Below, piece after piece: positions 1-12,673 of a stretch of 64,000 nucleotides of DNA. Under the pieces are notes generated by a model. The model made no database searches, was not told the DNA's origin, and saw only the letters and a program-made list of their open reading frames with translations. The first letter of the stretch is position 1, and every line of letters begins with the position of its first letter. This stretch comes from Xanthoparmelia taractica. Lineage: Eukaryota; Ascomycota; Lecanoromycetes; Lecanorales; Parmeliaceae. The stretch covers positions 1-64,000 of the forward strand of contig JANQBS010000142.1 of NCBI GenBank assembly GCA_033085395.1, read 5' to 3'. The position numbers and the translations under genes are program-made.

Positions 1-3000
1 GATTAGACGTCGCTTTATTATAAAAATAGATTATATATTATAGATATATAATTACTAAATTGAGAAAGAAAGAAGAATTTTTTTTAAAAATTATATACAT
101 CTTTAAGTCGCTATAATTAAGACTTCTATTATATCGATACATGTGCTAGTTTAGAAATTTCATATTAAAGATATAACTTATTATAACTTATTAAATACAT
201 GTGTTCTCTATACTTTTCTAAGTCTATTATCTTATATCTATAAAAGAAAAGAAAATAAAGATAAAGTTATATCTTCTATAACGTATCTTCGACTATCTTG
301 AAAAAGAAAGTTGCATTAATAAAATAAAGCTATTTTAAGCTCTTTAATATTAGTTATCGCTTACTTATAATAATCTTTTATAAAAGATATATTTTAAAGT
401 ACTCTTTCGTGAAAAAAGTGTCTTTCTTAATATAATTATTCTTAAATATATTCTCTAGCATTTTTCTATTTAGCTTTATATATTCGAGTTAAATAAAGAA
501 TACTTTATCGTTTGATATAATCTTTAGAGTCATCGTCTTTCTTACGTCGAACTATACTCGAACTAGCTTATCTTTTATATTCGTGTTTTTACTAACTTTA
601 ATTATAAATTTACCCTTCTTATCGTAAATTATATTAATATTAAAATCTATTTTATTACGATATTAGATTAGCTTAAGATTTAATATTATATAAATAGACT
701 TAAGTCAAATAATTATCTTTATTTTTTGATCTCGTTCTTCTTACTAAGATATAAGATTATTCTCTATTAAACTTCTTTCTTTTTCTTTCAATTTATTTCC
801 TATTATTATTATATTCTTATCTTCTCTTATCTCGTCTAGATCGCCCGATATTATTACTTCTTCGTTTATCTATCTATTCAACTTTTATTATATCTTTATT
901 ACTTTTCGTTAAAGCGACTAAAGTTTGTAATAAAGCTCTCGGTTTTCTCTTTTAATTATTATCTCCCCTCTATATCTAATTAATATTATACTAAATATTC
1001 CTCTATTCGCGCTTAAGAATATAATATTATTATCTATATCTTCTTCGTTCAGTTATATTATATCGGGCTTCGAATATCGAGATCTTTCGCGCTCTTCGAA
1101 ATCTATTATTAATATTAAACTTCTTATACGAGATAAAGTTAAATAAATAAAGTCTTAAAAAGAGAATATTAATAAAGTCGATCGCTTACTTATAATTCTT
1201 AATATAAAATACTATTCGACGAGAGTTTCTATTTAAAGATTAATAATTAGTAAAGTTATATCTTAAAGTGCGGAGATAGTAGAGTAGATAGATACGTTAA
1301 GAGTCTAAGCTTCGGGAAGAGAATAGAGAATCTTATCAATTTCATAAGACGATTAATTTAATATTATAAGAAGCACTTAAGTATTAATTATAAGATAGTT
1401 TAATTAATAGCTTAAATCGTTACTATATAGAAGACGATTAATTTATTCTTAAAAAAATTATGCTCTGTAGTATTAAGAAAAGACTTATTAATTTGAGAGT
1501 AATCGCATCTTCTCGAGCTAAGTTGAAGTCAAAGAGTCTCATCTACGATTATAAAGAGTGACTCTATCCCGCTAAATTATATTAAATATAATATTAATAT
1601 AGTTTCGAGGAGCTTAAAATAAGACTTTTATAGCATTAAGATAGATAATTGTCCACGATAAGTTATAGCCTTACTTCTTCGCTATAAATATAATAATAGT
1701 AATCTTTCAATATCGAGTAGAAAGAACAACGTCGATCAAATACTAAAGAAACGATAGCTTTAGAATTCTATTCAATAGCATATTTTAATCGAAAATATTA
1801 AACGAATCGAGATTCTTAGGCGTTGGATTCGCGATAACGCCGCCGCCCTTTTTAATTCTTAACGTAGAGTTCGAAGCTAACGTTATTTTTAGATAAGATG
1901 ATTATATAAACTATATAAAAGTAATAGAGAAAGTAAGATTAATAGTAAAAAAGATAGTCTATAAATTCGAGAATTTAAGATCGAGAATTTTAATTAAGAA
2001 AAGAAGTAATTAAAAATATAAAGAGTGAAATAATAATAAAGAGAAGATCTAGTCGATAGAAGAGATAATAATTATAGAATTAATCGTAATAAGAGTATTA
2101 AGATAAGGAAAGAATTGATTAAGTATAGAAGATATTGCTATAAAAGAGAATATAAAGTTTTTGAAATTTAAATCAATAAAGATAAGATTAATTAAAGTTG
2201 ATTTAATCGATAGAGATAATAATAAATTAAATTAAATAACGATAAGAGTTTAGAGATAGAGAGGAGTTATACAAATAATAAGTAACGTGAGACTTAACTT
2301 AGTGACTATCGATAGAATCGAGAACAACGTTTTTATATACAGTAAACGCCAGGTACATAACTTCATACCATATTATATAGAAGATATTACTATGCTTATA
2401 GTTATGCTTATTTATTACACATATATAATAAAAAGAGTTAATTATCTTTTAGTATCTAATTCGACTTATAATAACGCTTCTCTTTCAATTTAATAGAGTC
2501 CTCTTCTTACTTTAACTTATTAATCTCTTTTTAATCTAAATGAAGTGAGGAATTCGATATAATTCCGTCTTTTCCAACCAAGCTATAATATAGCCAGCTA
2601 TTCATTTAACTCTTATCTTGATAAGTTCTAGAACTTCTTTTTATAAGAGCTTCGGCGATATCTACTAAAACATTAATTATAGCCTTATAACCGTCTCTAT
2701 TATAATGTCGCCACGATATAATATATAATTAATTGAAATTATTTCATAGAGACACTTTCGTTTTATTACATCTTCGCCTTAATTAATAATTTAATATATA
2801 TTACTCTACTTTCGACTTAGATTCTTTTCTAAAGCTTATTTAATAGAACATAATTTCAGACTTCGATAATATTAATTAACTATCTTTAAGGCGTTAATGC
2901 GTATATATATATTCTCCTTTAATTTAGACGTAGATTTTAGAAACGACGAAGAAGATCAAAAATAAAATAGCTTCTAAACGAGTCTTTATAGTAGATAGCG

Positions 3001-5559
3001 TTTTAAATTGAGATTTAATTCGAAAAGAAGAAGCGACGAGATAGAGTATTTAGAGAAATACTTTTAAGCGTCGTTGTTTAATATCTAAGTAGAATTATAC
3101 TAATTATAATAAAGCTAAGATAAGTCTAAGCTCAGACGAGCCGCTTATATTAAGTATTCGTAGCGATCGAAATAATAATAGCTTTACCTCTAATTACCTT
3201 TGCCCGACTAATTTCATATATGCGTTATCTAGGCCTTAAGTCGAGTATATTCCTAAACGATATTTTGATTTACTTTAAACGTATCTCTATATAGGGCACT
3301 AATCTAAACCTAATTTATACGCTATAAAGTACTTATTTCATCACCTTAAGCCCCTTACTTTCTACGTAACTTAATATAAGTTCGACGTTACTAATTTATA
3401 TTATTTAGCTTTTTCCCGAAGACGATATCGATAACCTATAAATAGTATACGATAGATACGATAACGCTTATATTAAGGCTTAGTAGGGAGAGGAAATGCG
3501 AGGCGTTAATCAAATAAGTTAGGATTAGCTCGCACCAAGTATACTACAATATATAATTCGTATATCGTCCTCCCGCGATATAGTTTTACGCCATACATAA
3601 CATAGCCATAGTACTTAAAATAGGAGCTACTAGAAGTACTAGCAAGCACTATAATCTCGACAGAGAGATAATATCGATATACACATAATAAAATCGTATA
3701 AACTATTTAGTTAGTTAGCATTATCGATAAGAGTATAACGAATTTACTTGCTTTTATAACTTTAACTTAAACATTATAATAAGCTTAGGTAATTTATATA
3801 TTTAAAGTTACTTAAATTTAAGATTTTATATATAAAACGCTCGTTAAAGTATATCTAAAAGTCTTTAGATATTATATTGTGGACGAGAGCTTAGAGTGTG
3901 ATATAATATAAAGTGAACTTGAATTATATTAAGAAGTTAGATTAATTAAGAGTAGAAGTAATAGAAGCTCTCGAGCCTTATTCTATATTAAGACTTTCGG
4001 TGCTATAATCTAGTCTAACTCGAATCTTCTTTAAAACCCTAAAAATTTAGCCCGCGAATTTAATCTATTTATTCTTAATCTTATTATATTCGAGATCTTC
4101 TTTCTACTTATCTTTTACTTAGAATATTAATAATTATTAGTTATCTATATATTCTCAATTAATCACTCTTATTATCTATTATTATAAATCTCGATCTTAA
4201 AAGAGTGTAATATTCTTATATATCGAAATTAAGCGTTTAGCGACGTACGAAAGAGCACGATGATATACATTTATCTAATTCTTCGTCAAACTATTCTAAC
4301 TTTGTAACGAAGACCCTATCATCGATATAGTCTCACGAGTCATCGGCGGGTTTTAGCTTATCTATTTCTTTTCTTACGTCATCGAGTCAAAAAAGCTATA
4401 TTTCAAAAGTTATATTTTCTTTTATATATATATCCAGCTTTATTAAAGCAAATATCACGAATTCTTCCAGTTTCGCGAAGCCGGCCGAAGGTATTCGAGT
4501 TATCTTTAAGACTTCAAAGAAGTTATATAAGATCGATATTCGCGAAGACTAAATTACATATATTAGGCCGAAGTACTCTTACGCTCGCAAATAGTTATTT
4601 TTATCTAAGGCTTATATAAGACGCGAAGATTTAGCTCAGCGAAAGATAATTCTCGCTAAAGTTATTAAGAGTTAATTATTACGAAACAACAAACTATCTT
4701 TCTTAAATAAAATACTTATATCTTATAATTATTAAGAGTATTTAATTAATAATTAGATAACGATTAATAATCGTTTAAATAAAAGTTTTATATACGAGTA
4801 ATATCAAACTTTAAAATTAAATTATATTATTATTAAACGAGATAGATAATGAAATTAAAGTTAATACGTCTCTTACGTGCAGCGAAAGACTTCGTGTAAT
4901 TTAAACGTAATGTATAAAGTAGAAAGAAGTTCGAATAAATAGATATTATATTTACTTATAAGTTTCCACACCCTACTTCAATAATAGAATATATCTAATA
5001 CTTTATAAGATTACGACTTCGTATTCGATTAAGTCTAGATCTTTAATCTATTAATATCCCTTATTCTATTAAATTACGAATATGTCAAAATAAGTTAATA
5101 TCGAAATCTTAAAGTATTATTTAAAGAAGTAGCTCCGAGTAAACTTTATTATAAATTAAGCTACGATCTATATTGCTATTCGTAAGTACTCTTATATCTT
5201 AACGATATCGAACTCGAAAGAATATAATATAAAGCTAGTTATAAGCGAAGACCGAAGAGCGTAAGTTAACTATCACTCGTTTTAATATTAGATCTTGATA
5301 GCTATTAAAAGTCGTAGCGTATACGAGTCGTAATAAAAACTATCTTCTTGTAATAGTGTAAAGAGCAAATCTTGGCGTAAACTCGAAGTTAATCCTCGAT
5401 ATATTATATATAGAAGTGCTAGAACCGTAAACTAATTTTATCTCGATAGAGTATCTGCGAAGAGTTATAATAATAATACGAGTATTTTTTATCAAAGCTT
5501 TATCGACGAATAGATTCCGTATTAATATATATATATATTCTTCTTTCAGGTTAAGCTAA

Positions 5560-8500
5560 TAAGATAAAATATCGGATTCTCTCATCGTCGCCAGTATATC
5601 TTCTATATCTAGATCTATCATCTATTTAAATTCTTTAAAATCATTATAGCTCTAATAGATAACTATCGACTATAAGTATCTAGAGCGTTATCTTAGAATT
5701 ATTATAATTACCTAATAAAGCATTCAAGACATCGAATATATTATCGTTAAACTTATCTACATCTATATTTAGAGTCGTTAAATACGCTCTTCGCGTATAG
5801 ATCTTAGATTTAAAAAGAACTTAAAAGAAGAATAGTTATTCCTTAATATCTTCAACGCTCGTACTTTCTATTTAACCCGTTATATTAACGATTCTTAATT
5901 CGTTTAAATTCTTTTTAATGCTATCGACTTAGATTAAGAACTTCGAATCGACGACGTTTCTTATTAATACGTGAAGTTATAGAATCTAAAATTTAGATTA
6001 AAGATAAGATAATCGAATAGAGCTATCTAAGACTCCGATTTTGTATTAATTTTTAATAACGAGGACAATTTATCTAAAGTTCTTAATCTCTAGAAAAACA
6101 GCGCCTTCGAAAGATAATAAGGATTTCTTTAATATCTGTAATAAAGTATCGACGATCTTAACGACGACGCGATTCGTTATCGATAGTTCGTTTCAAATAA
6201 TAATCTTAATAGCATAAATTAGCTTCGCTTTCGCCGACTATAGCGAAATATAATAATTAATATTAAAGTTATTCTCTTTCACGAGAATATCGAAGATTAA
6301 ATAAATAGTTTATTCGCGATCATAACTCATCACGCTTAGCGCTATGCTATCTATAATAAGAACGATACGCTCTTAACTACAAAGCAACCAAGTTAAGCAC
6401 TTCACGACGTAGCTTTTATCTCACCAGCTTTTTCATTAAGAAACATCGACTATATTAACTTAATAGACTAATAGATATCTTTTAAAATCTAAAAGACGCC
6501 TTTCTATTCCTAGTTAAAGATAAGTTAACGTTAACTCGCTTTAAATTAATAATCGCTAAAATATAAAACGAAGAAGTTTAACTCGACTTAAATCTCCGTT
6601 GAGATTAATATAAATATCGATAAGCCTACTTACTCTAACGTTATTTCTCGATCTCTAAAATATTAAGCGATCTTATATAAAACTTTCTTAGTCGCAGTCT
6701 ATAGAGATCTTTATATAAAGTCTTTAATTAATTCTTCTTTAAATTGTTCTTATACTTAAAGAGAATTAATAAGTAAGTCTAATATTAGATTAATAAAGAG
6801 AAATCGAAGCTGGGCCGATCGAAGTAAGAACAAAATATCCTCTTTTATTGCGCGTTTCACTTCGTTTTAATCGACGAAGATATCGAGTTCTATAGACGTC
6901 TTCTAAAAGATAGGATAAAGCATATCGTGAACTCTTCGGAAATCTTCGAATAAATATTCTACTCTATAACTTAACAACGCCCGTAGATAAAAAAGTTCAT
7001 CAGCTCGTAGAAGTATCAGATATAATCGATATACTCGACTCTTTATTAGGCGTTTTAGCTCGTACTATCTATTCTCTTTCTCAATTAAAGAGTTTATAAT
7101 CGTATCGAATAATCTTATACGATTCTTTGTCGTTAGAAGAAATATAGTAAATTATTAATAAAAGTCGACGAACTTTAAATACGTGAATCGATAATCCCTA
7201 GATCGCGCCAAGTAAATCAATAACGAACTTATTATCGATGCGATATCCGCCTTTTTAGCTATTCTTTCTAATTACTAATTAAAAAGATATATATTAATTA
7301 AGTGAATAGTAGGAGTTTTCTTGCTAATTTAAAACGTTAAGGTATAATATATAGCTTCGACTAACGACAAATATCGAGTAGTTAAATAGTCTCGAAACTT
7401 ATCCGTAGGCTCGTCTTTCTCAATAATATATTTACTTTGGTTCACGCTTTTAAACAAGTATTTATAAAGATAGAGAAATGCATTAAACGTGAAACAAATG
7501 TCAATATGAACATATACTTTTATAAGTCTTATAAAGATAGGAATATACGATATAACCCAGACATCTCGTTCATAACGGCGCCGCAAATAAACCCGATCAT
7601 ATTCGTCGATTATAGTTTTCTCATATATCGACTAAGAAAAGCCATAATAATATTTAGAGTTTCTATTACACTGTGAATACGAGACGTTTAGATAATTATA
7701 CGAATATTAATTATTACGTTAAATTAGATTATAAAGACGGAGATCTTGAACCGAGTCTGATATCTCCGCAGATATTAACTTATTAATTATTTCCAGACGT
7801 AGATCGGGTTAAATCTCAATAATATGTTAGTTAGAGACCGTTACTATTAGATTTAGTGATTCTATATTTACTCTTAATAATATATACATATGCGAAAGAT
7901 CTCGCTTCTAGAACTCGATAATTCGCATAATATAGATAACGTCCTTAAAATTTTTTTTAATTTATGCGATTATGTTAAGAAGACGTACATAAAAGACCCG
8001 AGCCACGATAACGGGAATATTAAGGATTTATTAACCCGACTCTAGTATCTCAATAATTTCGAGCTAAGTCGAATTTATTATAAGCGTTACGAATAAAGAT
8101 GACTTACTATACTTACGTGCTAGAGCAAAAGAGTTCGTTATCTATTAAGAAGATCACTCTTATAATCCTAAGAAAAAGGCTGGAATTAAATTCTCTAGAA
8201 TTAAAACGAAAGAATCGACATAAAAAGAGTTCGACGAGTTTTCAAAGTCTTATACTCGACGATACTACTCTACTCGTCCACGACGAAGAAACTATAATCG
8301 TTACTTCTCTATTCTCGAATATATATCAATTAAATACTCGCAGGCCAAGCGACCAAAGAAGCGAAAGCGAGGTTCTTATAATAGTCGATATCTATATTAT
8401 TAAATCTACGTTAAGCGATAGAAATTATTAATTAACTAATTTACGGTCTCGAAGAAAAAGAGAAGTAAATATTATAGAGGTTCGTAAGATGAGAAAAATA

Positions 8501-8960
8501 AGTCGATAAAATCGCTCTCGCTAGTTGCTCTTCTCTAAATAATAATCTTTTTACTCTAAACTTAAAACAAGTTATAGACGCTAATAATAGTAGTAATCTC
8601 TTTTTCTGTAGCGTTCTAATCGAGATAGATTAAATAAAAACGCTTAGCGATACTCTTAATCGCACTTCAAACGAAACGTAAGAATAGATTCTATTTCTTC
8701 AATATTAGTTATATCGCCTTAATTAAATCTCGAGAGATCTTCAATTACTCGATTATAGTATTACGATTAATATTATTATATAGAAATTATCGCCAAGAGT
8801 GTGCCCCTATTTCCGAACTTAGAATTCGATAATATACACGTTTAGTAACAGCAACAACTTCTTATAGCTTCTTTGCAAAATCGCCGATTATATTAATAGC
8901 GATAAAGAAAAAGAGATTATTTAGTTTACGAATAAAGAAACTATTCTATCGACGAAACTT
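5560..8960 (-). mobile_element. RIP-inactivated Helitron (Rep/PIF1-like helicase) remnant
   Basis: Reading the minus strand through in-frame stops gives a recognisable Helitron protein. From N to C terminus: the Helitron N-terminal signature SYEPLQYLLLF (near 8.49 kb); IEF-stop-KRDLSHMY, the degraded HUH region (7,884-7,910); KLISAEIxDSVQ and GFS..YEKTIIDEYDRVYLRRR (7.6-7.8 kb); NAFLYLYKYLFK and LTTRYLSLVEAIYYTLTF (7.3-7.5 kb); ELFYLRALLSYR..FEDFRRV (about 7.0 kb); SAQLRFLFINLIL (about 6.8 kb). After one frame change near 6.4-6.5 kb come a Walker-A-like DKSYVVKCL, a PIF1-type block with SAKAKLIYAIKIII, motif-III-like NFR, and RAYLTTLNIDVDKFND (about 5.8 kb). Stops and key substitutions look like C-to-T/G-to-A changes. 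Terminal TC and CTRR-hairpin ends were not located, so the element boundaries are those of the readable coding part only. Confidence 0.85.
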
Positions 8961-11900
8961 GTTCGTAACGTCCAGGAAATATAATAAATATAATAATAAT
9001 CGCGGAAGAGTCAATGTATTATTTCGATAGCAGAATTCATCTTATTTCACATCGAGTAGACGCGCATCACAATATTTGTAATTTCGATTTTAAATTACCC
9101 GTTAGGATAGATCTCGATTCTAATTAATCCTAGAGTATCATAAAATAGCTCTAAGTTATCTCCTCTCCGCACTTATAAAGTCCCTAAGATACTTTCGACG
9201 AGCTTTTTTATTCGTAGCTACTCGATTTTCTTAAATCTTCTAGATCGGATTCGTATTATAACGTAAACGTAATATCTTAAAATAATCGTATAAAAGAATA
9301 CGAGAATAGCGAAAGAATATAAACGAGAAGCGAAATTAGAACATAAAAGAAAAAGAACTGCTTTTATTATTTTAAGGGAAAAAAATAATATAAACCTTAG
9401 TTATTAAAGCACGAATAGAATCAATATATATAAGTAGTTTATTCGAATATTACGCACACGAATTAGTTTCATAAGAGCTCAACTTAAATTATGAAATTAG
9501 TTATTTACGACTAAATATCGAAAGTCTTTAAAGCACTACGAATAATTAATACGAAGATGAATACTACTACTAAGAGACTATTATAATAGCGTTCTAATAC
9601 TCTCCTCACTATTTATATTATTTATATTATTAATTCGTGTAAACTTATCATCCTTAGTGCTCGACTTATTATTTTAATTCTTATAAGTAGATATATTAAG
9701 CGTCTTATCGGAAAGTTTTAATTAAGTAGAGATTAGATCTTAAAATATATTTTATAATATCTTATCGAGTAGTTAAGTACTCGTAGCGTTCTATAAAATA
9801 CGACCCTTCTTCTTCTTTGCAGAAGCGATCGTTAAATTTACAATATTCGGCATAATCTTCGAATCTAATACTTAAGATAACGACTATTTCTAAAAGAGAA
9901 TATTAGAAAGATTACAGAATATAGAGCTAGGCCTATACGGAGTTGAAATATATCTTAGAATTATTATAAGTGCGGAGTTGCTTTTAAGCGAGAACGAGCG
10001 CGACCTTAAGACTTAAAAGATTAAAAGTAGAGCGTTTCTACTGAGTGAAGATTAATATACGCTTTTTATAAGACGTTAACGAAGCATTATTCGTAATTAA
10101 TAAAAAGATCACCGACGTATTTAAATTCTCTAAGCGCCGCACGAAATTAATATATATAAGATCGTGGATTAGAAGAATAAAATAGACTATATTATTATCA
10201 ATAAAAGTCTCTAACAAATCCCCACAAACTTATAGCAATAAATTCTTACGAGGCATTTCTCAATTCTTTCACTTCGGACTATTTTCAAAGAAATAATAAA
10301 TAGTGAATTTCGCGCGATTATTATGCATAGATAATTCGTAAGTAGAGATACATAAGGCGAAAGATCTAGCTCGACTATTTACAATAGACTTCGAAATATA
10401 AAACGAATTGACCCGATCAAGGCAAATCAAGGTTAATAACGTCGATAAAGATATTTAAGTGTTCTCGACGTCTCGAAAAATAAAATAACTTAATAACATT
10501 TAAAACTAAAAATAAAGATCGCTAAATAAATTTCATTTATCGAGTAACTTTAAATAGGCGGATTCTTAGTAAGGAAATCTCTTTTCTATTCGATTCGAAG
10601 AAAGCAAGTTTTTTATAAAGATAGTATATATTATTCTCGATAGAGAACGTGTTATCTTCTTCGTATTAGATAATCTTCACGCTAAATTCACACTCGTTAA
10701 TATACTTAATAATATTATTATTCTAATCGCGAAGAGTCGCGAATCACTTCTAGTATTTCTTATAGATCTTCTTCGAGTCGAAGTTACTACGAAGTAATCA
10801 AATATTCGTATAAATCACATAGCTAAAAGTCTTTGGTTTAAGCTGTCTAGATATAATAAATAAAATTAATATAATAAAATAGAATTTATAAGATATAGTG
10901 GAATTCCCCGAATAGTCGATATCAAAGAAAAGAAAGAAGAAAAACCAAGGCTTATCGAGATCTATTTATATGTAGAGAAAGTGCGAACTAAATAGTACGT
11001 CACACTCCCCTCATTATTTATTATATTAGAACCTATCTTAAAAATCTATTAATAACGTTATATAATTATCGATATTAATATTATCACGTCGTGTGACTCG
11101 AGTACCCAGAAACTACGAAACTAGTTAGCTATTTTTATTAAATAGATAATCTAATTATATAGAATAAAACGAATAGATTAATATTCTTAAAACGTTAATC
11201 GAATCGATATTAAGCTAAATTCTATACATGGAGATAGAACGATATTAAATAAATCTTATATATTTAGAATATAGAGAGGTAGAGAGTATACAAAGAGACT
11301 CACCAGAGACACAATTAAGCTTCTACTTCGCCGCGCCAATAATAATTATTAGTAGTTACTATATCGTGAAATATAGACCTAATCGATATAAAGACGTACG
11401 CATCGATACTCGAAAACCGCTCTTGTAATCGAAACGCAAAACGAATTATCCTTACTCGACGTAGCAGATTATATATATATATACTTAGCGAAGCTAATCG
11501 CTAGGTTCGAGAATATTAATAATCTAGTACGATTAAACATTAATTAATAACTCAAATATGTAATTATAAACAGGCTTATAAAGATAGTAGATCGACTTCT
11601 ATCTTCGCCTGCCAATAGAAAACATTAACGCTTATTATATTATAAGATTTTAGATATTATCGAAATAGAAACACGAAGATTAATACTCGAAATCCGTATT
11701 CTTAATTAAAAAGTAGGATAATCGAATCTTATTAAAGTTTATAGCTTATATACGTATACGATTATTACAATTAATTACTAAGATTATATTATAATGTAGT
11801 TTCATTAAGCATTAAATATTAGCTTAAATATGCGAAAGAAATAGCGTCAATACTCAGCGAACGCATCAGTATACAAATCCCGCATTCATAGTCGAATAAT

Positions 11901-12648
11901 ATTCTAGATAAACCCCTGTAAAAAATAGCATTTAATCTACATATATTCTTAGTAAGCCTTATAATCGCTTCATATAGATATATCGATCGCTTTAAGTCTA
12001 AGACTTTAATATATATAATAGAGGCGAACGTATAATGAAAGTGTCGCAAAAAGATACGAATCTCGTATAGATATTCGACTTTTTAAGAGCATAGTAGAAC
12101 CTTATAGAAGCGTTTATTAACTATTATTATTTAATATTATTTAAGTTTTTTCCTCGATATATTACTATCGACGAAATAAAGTATATATATCTAATTACTA
12201 GTAGATTACGAATCGTGTAATTCGAAGAGGTTAATGTAAGTATAAAATAGTATTAAACAATAGTGCGAGCGAATTATATTCTAATCGCAATAAATAAGAA
12301 TTCCGCACGCCGAATACTATCGCAGAAGACTATTTCTAAATACGTATATATACGTTAAAATAATCAAGTTTAATAAAAAGAGTCTAAATAACTAGTGAAA
12401 GTAAATATAATAATAGCTACTTTATTAATCTGGTCTCTAATCGAGAAGCTCTAGAAAAAAATAAAAAAGATTTAATTAAAATGATAACGCTCGTTTATAA
12501 TTAAAGTTAATACTCTTAAACTACGCTTTTCATTTAACTTCTAATTAAAACTAAGATCTCGATATTATCGAGACTAATATCTAAAGCGGTAATAGAGTGT
12601 GCATATAACATAGCTTTCTATTTCCTACGATTCTACCTAACTATTATT

Positions 12649-12673
12649 ATTCTAACCTAGATAAGGTTAGAAT
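12649..12673. repeat. Short hairpin in the RIP isochore
   Basis: ATTCTAACCT at 12,649-12,658 is followed after five bases by its exact reverse complement AGGTTAGAAT (12,664-12,673). It may be a remnant terminal repeat of a degraded element; no partner copy was identified. Confidence 0.4.

Noticed and set aside
2287..2493. 68-codon frame in the isochore
   Set aside because: Codon content simply follows the AT-rich background; no motif.
7437..7676. Plus-strand frame of about 79 codons in the isochore
   Set aside because: It is the reverse-strand shadow of the Helitron reading and has no family resemblance of its own.
8099..8431. 110-codon plus-strand frame in the isochore
   Set aside because: No recognisable similarity; it lies opposite the Helitron N-terminal region, and RIP often leaves such chance frames.
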